From: Candidatus Aminicenantota bacterium
GTDB taxonomy: Bacteria > Acidobacteriota > Aminicenantia > UBA2199
Length of the DNA: 10,263 bases
NCBI GenBank assembly: GCA_020355945.1
Contig: CP070627.1
Coordinates: 1,001,220-1,011,482 of the forward strand
Direction: 5' to 3'
In this document: positions 7,072 through 10,263 of the stretch, one piece after another
Layout: each line of letters starts with the position of its first letter
Numbering within the stretch: the stretch's first letter is position 1
Translations under genes and position numbers: made by a program
The notes under the pieces: model-generated
Database searches by the model: none
Seen by the model: the letters and a program-made list of their open reading frames with translations, nothing else
Told to the model about the DNA's origin: nothing

Positions 7072-7887
7072 TTAATAAAAAGGTTCGTCTTCCGGCTGTG
7101 CTAACTTGTTGATAATGCATTTCCGCCGCTGGTAACTGGCTATTTTAATCCCCTTGTAATTGAACAGGTGATTGAGCAGTTCATCAAAGCAGGCCCCCAC
7201 GTATTCCGGTTTATGGGCATCCGAACCCATTACAATCGGAAGTCCTTTTGCCACCACCATTTCAAGAATTTCCAGGGAAGGATAAATGTCATTAATGGGT
7301 TTCCAGAGCCCGGAGACATTCAATTCAATACTCATGCCTGCCTGGCTCGCCGCCTCTAACACCTGTTTTACTTCATTTTGATTGTTGCGCACCACCGACA
7401 AACCCTTCCGCTTAACCAAATCCAGGTGCCCCACCACATCAAAAAGGCCGGTTTTAATTCCCTTGATCATGGCATAGAAGTAATCTTTATATCTTTGCCT
7501 GATTGTCTTTTTCGTATATTCGAAGTCGTAAACCCATTGACCGGCGGGCCACCTCCTGATAAAATGGACCGCCATAATCACCAGGTCAAAGGGATAACTG
7601 TCGAGAAAAGCTTCGAGATATTCTTCAAAGCCTTCGATGTAATCGGCTTCAATGCCCATTAAAATCGATATCTCCCGGTACCTTCGTTTCAGGAGGGAGA
7701 TTTTCTCTATGTAGGGTTCCATATCCTCGAGGGACATGCGATGCGCTGCATCAAAGCCATTAGGCAATGGAATATGGTCCGCGAAACAAATCTCAGTAAC
7801 GCCGTTTTCAATAGCGGTTTCGACGTACTCCTCCATCTCGCCTTCGGCATGCTTACAAAAAGGTGTGTGTAAATGATAGTCATGCAT
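7072..7887 (-). CDS. hisJ: PHP-family histidinol-phosphatase
   Basis: This enzyme dephosphorylates histidinol phosphate to histidinol, the step after HisC. The 271-residue protein is a polymerase-and-histidinol-phosphatase (PHP) barrel with a trinuclear metal site. Metal-ligand motifs are HLH (5-7) in YHLHTPFCKHAEG, ADHIP (36-40), GIEADY (78-83, Glu80), His108 in MAVHF, GHLDL (153-157) and GSDAH (221-225). Length and order match the HisJ/HisK type, not the HAD-type HisB. The ATG at 7887 begins MHDYHLH, the usual start for this family; the upstream Shine-Dalgarno is weak (GGAT). It has its own promoter within the 68-base gap after the homocysteine methyltransferase. PHP proteins can have other phosphatase substrates, so the assignment rests on sequence type plus the hisC elsewhere in the window. 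Confidence 0.87.
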   Translation of the reverse strand: MHDYHLHTPFCKHAEGEMEEYVETAIENGVTEICFADHIPLPNGFDAAHRMSLEDMEPYIEKISLLKRRYREISILMGIEADYIEGFEEYLEAFLDSYPFDLVIMAVHFIRRWPAGQWVYDFEYTKKTIRQRYKDYFYAMIKGIKTGLFDVVGHLDLVKRKGLSVVRNNQNEVKQVLEAASQAGMSIELNVSGLWKPINDIYPSLEILEMVVAKGLPIVMGSDAHKPEYVGACFDELLNHLFNYKGIKIASYQRRKCIINKLAQPEDEPFY

Positions 7888-7917
7888 TGTTCTATCCAGT
7901 CTCGTATATAGAGGTAC

Positions 7918-7946
7918 ACCATACCATAATGTTTAGTTTGTGTCAA
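7918..7946 (-). promoter_or_regulatory. Sigma-70-type promoter before the PHP phosphatase
   Basis: On the - strand a perfect TTGACA (7941-7946) is spaced 17 bases from TATGGT (7918-7923). The predicted start is near 7911, about 24 bases before the ATG. It begins only ten bases beyond the methyltransferase stop, and no terminator hairpin is visible there, so some read-through from the methyltransferase operon is possible. Confidence 0.6.
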
Positions 7947-7955
7947 ATGAAAAAT

Positions 7956-8870
7956 TTATTGTTTAATCGTTTTTATGTTTTTGACGGCCTGTGAAATGGC
8001 GCGGATATGATCCGGTGTTGTCCCGCAGCAGCCGCCAATAATCAAAACCCCTGCCGCTGCCAATTCCTTACTCTTTTCAGCCATAAACTCCGGGGTTTCA
8101 GGATAGACAACCACATCATCCTTTATCTCCGGCAGACCTGCATTGGCCTGGATAATCAGTGGCAGGTGGCTGTATTTTTTGTACTCTTTGGCGATTTCAA
8201 TCATATTTTCGATACCATTACCGCAATTGGAACCGATGATATCTGCACCAGCGGCTTCCAGTTCTTTGGCGGCTTTCTCAATATTGACCCCCATCACGGT
8301 AAAAAATCCCCGCGGTGTTTTATTAAAAGTCATGTTCGCCATCACCGGTATAGAAGGAGAAATCTCCTTAGCTGCTTTAACAGCTAATACCGCCTCTTGT
8401 ACATCCGTCATGGTCTCTAGGTTCACAATATCAACACCCGCTTCAATCACCACGCTCAACTGCCGGGTAAAATTTTCAGCCATGGTCTCCGCTTCGATGT
8501 TGCCATAGGGTTTCAACATTTTTCCACTGGGCCCGCAGGATGCCGACACATACGCCTTACCTCCTTTTTCCTTCACCGCTTTCTTCACGGCTTCTACAGC
8601 GACCCGGTTAATCTCTCCTGTTTTGTCTTCCAGGTGGTAGTCAGACAATTTTAACGGTGAACCGCCAAAGGTATTGGTTTGCACAATATCCGCCCCTGCC
8701 TCCAGGTAAAGACGGGCGACCTCTTCCAATATATCGGCACGGGACAGGTTAATCACTTCCGGGCACTTTCCTTTGATTAAGTCTTTAGCCCGGGCCATTA
8801 ACAACGAACCCATTGCACCATCAGCAATGAGTATTTCGCCCTTTTTTATCCGATCTAAAATTGACTCCAT
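7956..8870 (-). CDS. Homocysteine S-methyltransferase (MetH homocysteine-domain type)
   Basis: This is a stand-alone homocysteine S-methyltransferase domain, a zinc-dependent TIM barrel that activates homocysteine thiolate to accept a methyl group, giving methionine. In 304 residues it shows ADGAMGSLL (16-24), the barrel strand DIVQTNTFGG (61-70), NLETMTD (150-156) and the three zinc cysteines: Cys216 in GSNCGNG and Cys281-Cys282 in GGCCGTTPDHI. It matches the N-terminal domain of cobalamin-dependent MetH in size and motifs; the pterin, cobalamin and reactivation domains are absent. AAGGAG lies before the ATG at 8870. The gene follows mtbC by 30 bases, so the likely methyl donor is the methylated corrinoid of MtbC rather than betaine or S-methylmethionine. 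That partner is inferred from gene order. The gene ends in TAA. Confidence 0.88.
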   Translation of the reverse strand: MESILDRIKKGEILIADGAMGSLLMARAKDLIKGKCPEVINLSRADILEEVARLYLEAGADIVQTNTFGGSPLKLSDYHLEDKTGEINRVAVEAVKKAVKEKGGKAYVSASCGPSGKMLKPYGNIEAETMAENFTRQLSVVIEAGVDIVNLETMTDVQEAVLAVKAAKEISPSIPVMANMTFNKTPRGFFTVMGVNIEKAAKELEAAGADIIGSNCGNGIENMIEIAKEYKKYSHLPLIIQANAGLPEIKDDVVVYPETPEFMAEKSKELAAAGVLIIGGCCGTTPDHIRAISQAVKNIKTIKQ

Positions 8871-8900
8871 TTTTATTCTTTCTCCTTTTTAGCCACAGAT

Positions 8901-9551
8901 TTATTTCTCCAACAATTCCTTGATTTTACGAACCCCATCTGTGGCATCCGCAGCATACGCATCTGCCCCAATGCGTTTGGCCCATCGTTCTGTCACCGGC
9001 GCACCACCCACAATAGTCTTGAATTTTCCTTTCAAACTCTTTTCCTTTAATTTCTCTTCCAGGTCTTTCTGGACACTCATGGTGGTGGTCAACAGGGCAC
9101 TGGTTCCGATGACATCAGCACCAAACGCTTCCGCTTCTTTAATGAACCGGTCCGCCGGCACATCACGACCCAGGTCCATCACTTCAAATCCATTGGCTTT
9201 CAGCAGCGAAACCACAATGGTTTTGCCAATATCATGTAAATCACCTTCAACAGTACCAAGAACAACTTTCCCTTGCACTTGTTTATCCCCTGTCTTCTCC
9301 AGGACGGCATTGATAATCTCAATAACCCCCTGCATGGCATTGGCAGACATAATCAATTCCGGCAAAAACAACTGCCCTTCACCAAACAAATCACCCACTT
9401 TGTTGATACCAGGGATAAAACCCTTATTAAGCAATTCAATACCATTGATACCCTGGTTCAATCCTTGTTTTGCCAACTGCAGCGCTGCATCGGCATCACC
9501 TTTTTCAATCGCCTCTTGCGCCTGCTGAAAAATGTCATTCTCCGTCGTCAT
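8901..9551 (-). CDS. mtbC: Dimethylamine corrinoid protein
   Basis: MtbC carries the cobamide that takes a methyl group from MtbB and hands it to the next methyltransferase. The 216-residue protein has an N-terminal helical cap (about 1-85; GFIPGINKVGDLFGEGQLFLPEL is divided between helices and matches MetH-type caps) and a Rossmann cobalamin-binding domain (about 93-215). The lower-ligand motif is GDLHDIGK (103-110) with His106, followed by GTSALLTTTM (149-158, Ser151) and VGGAPVT (181-187) that hold the nucleotide tail in the base-off/His-on mode. Length is normal for the MtmC/MtbC/MttC group, and assignment to dimethylamine rests on the mtbB gene 24 bases upstream. A strong AGGAGG precedes the ATG at 9551. 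The gene ends in TAA. Confidence 0.92.
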   Translation of the reverse strand: MTTENDIFQQAQEAIEKGDADAALQLAKQGLNQGINGIELLNKGFIPGINKVGDLFGEGQLFLPELIMSANAMQGVIEIINAVLEKTGDKQVQGKVVLGTVEGDLHDIGKTIVVSLLKANGFEVMDLGRDVPADRFIKEAEAFGADVIGTSALLTTTMSVQKDLEEKLKEKSLKGKFKTIVGGAPVTERWAKRIGADAYAADATDGVRKIKELLEK

Positions 9552-9575
9552 TCGTTATTTCCTCCTTTAAAAAAA

Positions 9576-10094
9576 TCATTTCAATTGGGAATTAAACAAG
9601 GTTACTGAATTAATAGGAATTTCCAGCAATTCAGCAATCCTGATTTTCGCCCGTATTCCTTTGGGACTGCCTGCCACTGAAGTAATGATCCCGATTCCCA
9701 GGTCCTCCCTGAGACGGCGCATTACCTCTTCGTTGGTCAGGTCTAATACATCGATTCCTAATTTTCCCGCCACATATTTTTTGGCTTCATTGAGTTTCAT
9801 CTTCCGGGAGATTTGCATCCAGGCCACCAGGTCTCCGGCAGTCCGTATGCCCCCCATTCCTGAAGCCATAATATGCGACAGGTGCATCCCTAAGGGCTCG
9901 CCCGCGCCAATCTACAACCCGTCGATTTTACCGATCTTAGCCAGCGCTTTCGATACCCGTGAAACAGTATCTAACGGTAGACTCTCCATCATGGGCACTG
10001 CGCCAACCCCCATGCCCACATTAACATGAACAGGAATATTGGCATTTTTAACGGTTTCTTTTACATAAGGCGACGTCGAACTCATCGACCCGCC
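9576..10094 (-). CDS. mtbB: Pyrrolysine dimethylamine:corrinoid methyltransferase, 3' part with in-frame amber
   Basis: MtbB demethylates dimethylamine to monomethylamine, passing the methyl group to the Co(I) corrinoid of MtbC; pyrrolysine forms the adduct with the amine. The segment codes for 172 residues including the amber codon: 60 before it ([30 protein letters not shown]), then [26 protein letters not shown], then [12 protein letters not shown] and the tail [19 protein letters not shown] with INSVTLF. Exactly 111 codons follow the TAG before TGA; as I recall, Methanosarcina barkeri MtbB is 467 residues with Pyl at 356, also leaving 111. Similarity continues without break or frame change across the TAG. 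The gene loses its 5' part at a junction near 10075-10094, where unrelated sequence begins. A random nonsense mutation is possible but the position argues strongly for Pyl. Confidence 0.9.
9912..9914 (-). other. mtbB: In-frame amber codon read as pyrrolysine in mtbB
   Basis: TAG lies in frame between two blocks of the same methyltransferase, in the context DGL-TAG-IGAGEP, which corresponds to the catalytic Pyl site of MtbB. Conservation runs on both sides and the downstream length matches the family. No stable stem-loop is evident directly downstream; MtbB-type genes are not known to require one. A stop-only gene caller would split the gene here. Confidence 0.88.
10075..10094. other. Junction between mtbB and unrelated sequence, shared microhomology
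   Basis: These 20 bases read in one - strand frame as the MtbB start of the visible segment (GGSMSS) and in another as the end of a fibronectin-III-like motif (WRVDEFD). To one side the sequence is mtbB at about 49% GC; to the other it is surface-protein coding at about 64% GC. A short identical stretch joining two unrelated genes is the usual mark of an assembly chimera, though a real rearrangement cannot be excluded from one window. Confidence 0.65.
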
Positions 10095-10263
10095 AGTAAT
10101 ACGTCTTACCCGGTTCGAGCGCGCCGGGGCTAAAGCCCGTGGTTCCCTGTGCGGCCCCGCCGGTGGCATTGGCAACATCGTCTAAGTTGTCGCCGAAATA
10201 CACTGTATGCAGCTTGGCGTCGAAGCCCGCCGTCCAGCTCAGCTCTGCACCCGGGTCGATGAA
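10075..10263 (-). CDS. Fragment of a fibronectin-III-like module of a surface or secreted protein
   Basis: The - strand is open from the right edge to a TAA at 10048; residues up to about 10075 form a recognisable module with LSWTAGFDAKLHTVYFGDNL near its start and the closing block [15 protein letters not shown]. The pattern of TVYFG-[DN], an Ala/Thr/Gly-rich loop and TYYWRVDE is typical of fibronectin-type-III-like repeats in large extracellular proteins, frequent in Planctomycetes and related bacteria. The usual continuation after YYWRVDEFD (a KG-x-x-WSFT strand) is missing because the sequence turns into out-of-frame mtbB. GC content is clearly higher than in the neighbouring genes. It is probably foreign to this locus, possibly from another organism in a mixed sample. 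Confidence 0.6.

Noticed and set aside
8920..9528. A 202-codon open frame on the + strand opposite mtbC
   Set aside because: Its product is Ser/Pro/Thr/Asn-rich with no recognisable family, and it lies fully antisense to a clear corrinoid protein gene; it is a shadow of that gene's codon bias.
9912..9914. The TAG as a simple nonsense mutation making mtbB a pseudogene
   Set aside because: There is no other lesion between the visible 5' end and the TGA, the amber is at the family's Pyl position, and the downstream genes have intact frames and strong ribosome sites. The loss of the 5' part is better explained by the junction at 10075-10094.
9830..9914. A PYLIS-like hairpin directly after the amber codon
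   Set aside because: Only very short self-complementary pieces such as GGGC-GA-GCCC (loop too small) are visible; nothing comparable to the mtmB element.
10048..10178. A genuine fusion of a fibronectin-III module to MtbB
   Set aside because: The two proteins use different reading frames at the junction, so no single polypeptide would contain both; the peptide upstream of GGSM in the MtbB frame (from an ATG at 10178) is composition-biased out-of-frame translation.

Overview
The window reads as chromosomal sequence from a Gram-negative, probably anaerobic bacterium that decodes pyrrolysine (Pyl). LpxH (lipid A synthesis) indicates an outer membrane. ScpA/ScpB show an SMC-ScpAB chromosome-condensation system rather than MukBEF. 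A dimethylamine methyltransferase gene interrupted by one in-frame amber codon, at the position expected for Pyl, shows the amber decoding. I cannot name the phylum. Apart from a partial hflC on the + strand at the left end, every gene is on the - strand, so the genes are read from right to left.

Layout from the left. Positions 2-673 hold the C-terminal part of hflC (+). A convergent intergenic gap follows, with a strong palindrome at 733-760. A - strand housekeeping run comes next: hisC (800-1906), scpB (1983-2606), scpA (2603-3364) and an M50 site-2-type membrane protease (3391-4032). These four look like one transcript starting just before the protease. lpxH (4152-4889) has its own good promoter. 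A two-gene NatA/NatB-type ABC exporter (5041-7022) follows, its first gene preceded by four tandem Shine-Dalgarno heptamers. A PHP-family histidinol-phosphatase (7072-7887) has its own promoter.

The most interesting part is 7956-10094, three genes read in the order mtbB, mtbC, homocysteine S-methyltransferase, with 24 and 30 bases between them. MtbB is the Pyl-dependent dimethylamine:corrinoid methyltransferase (3' part only; amber codon at 9912-9914). MtbC is its corrinoid carrier. The third enzyme resembles the homocysteine domain of cobalamin-dependent methionine synthase. Together they suggest a relay dimethylamine -> Pyl-MtbB -> methyl-Co(III)-MtbC -> homocysteine, giving methionine and monomethylamine, instead of the archaeal coenzyme M or the usual bacterial tetrahydrofolate acceptor. 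This is inference from gene order and family; no pyl genes, corrinoid reactivase or amine transporter lie inside the window.

The right end is suspicious. From about 10075 onward the - strand changes to GC-richer sequence (about 64% by hand count, against about 49% in the neighbouring mtbB part) coding, in a different frame, for a fibronectin-III-like module of a surface protein. The two segments meet in a roughly 20-base stretch that makes sense in both reading frames, which looks more like an assembly chimera than a real fusion. The true 5' part of mtbB is therefore missing.
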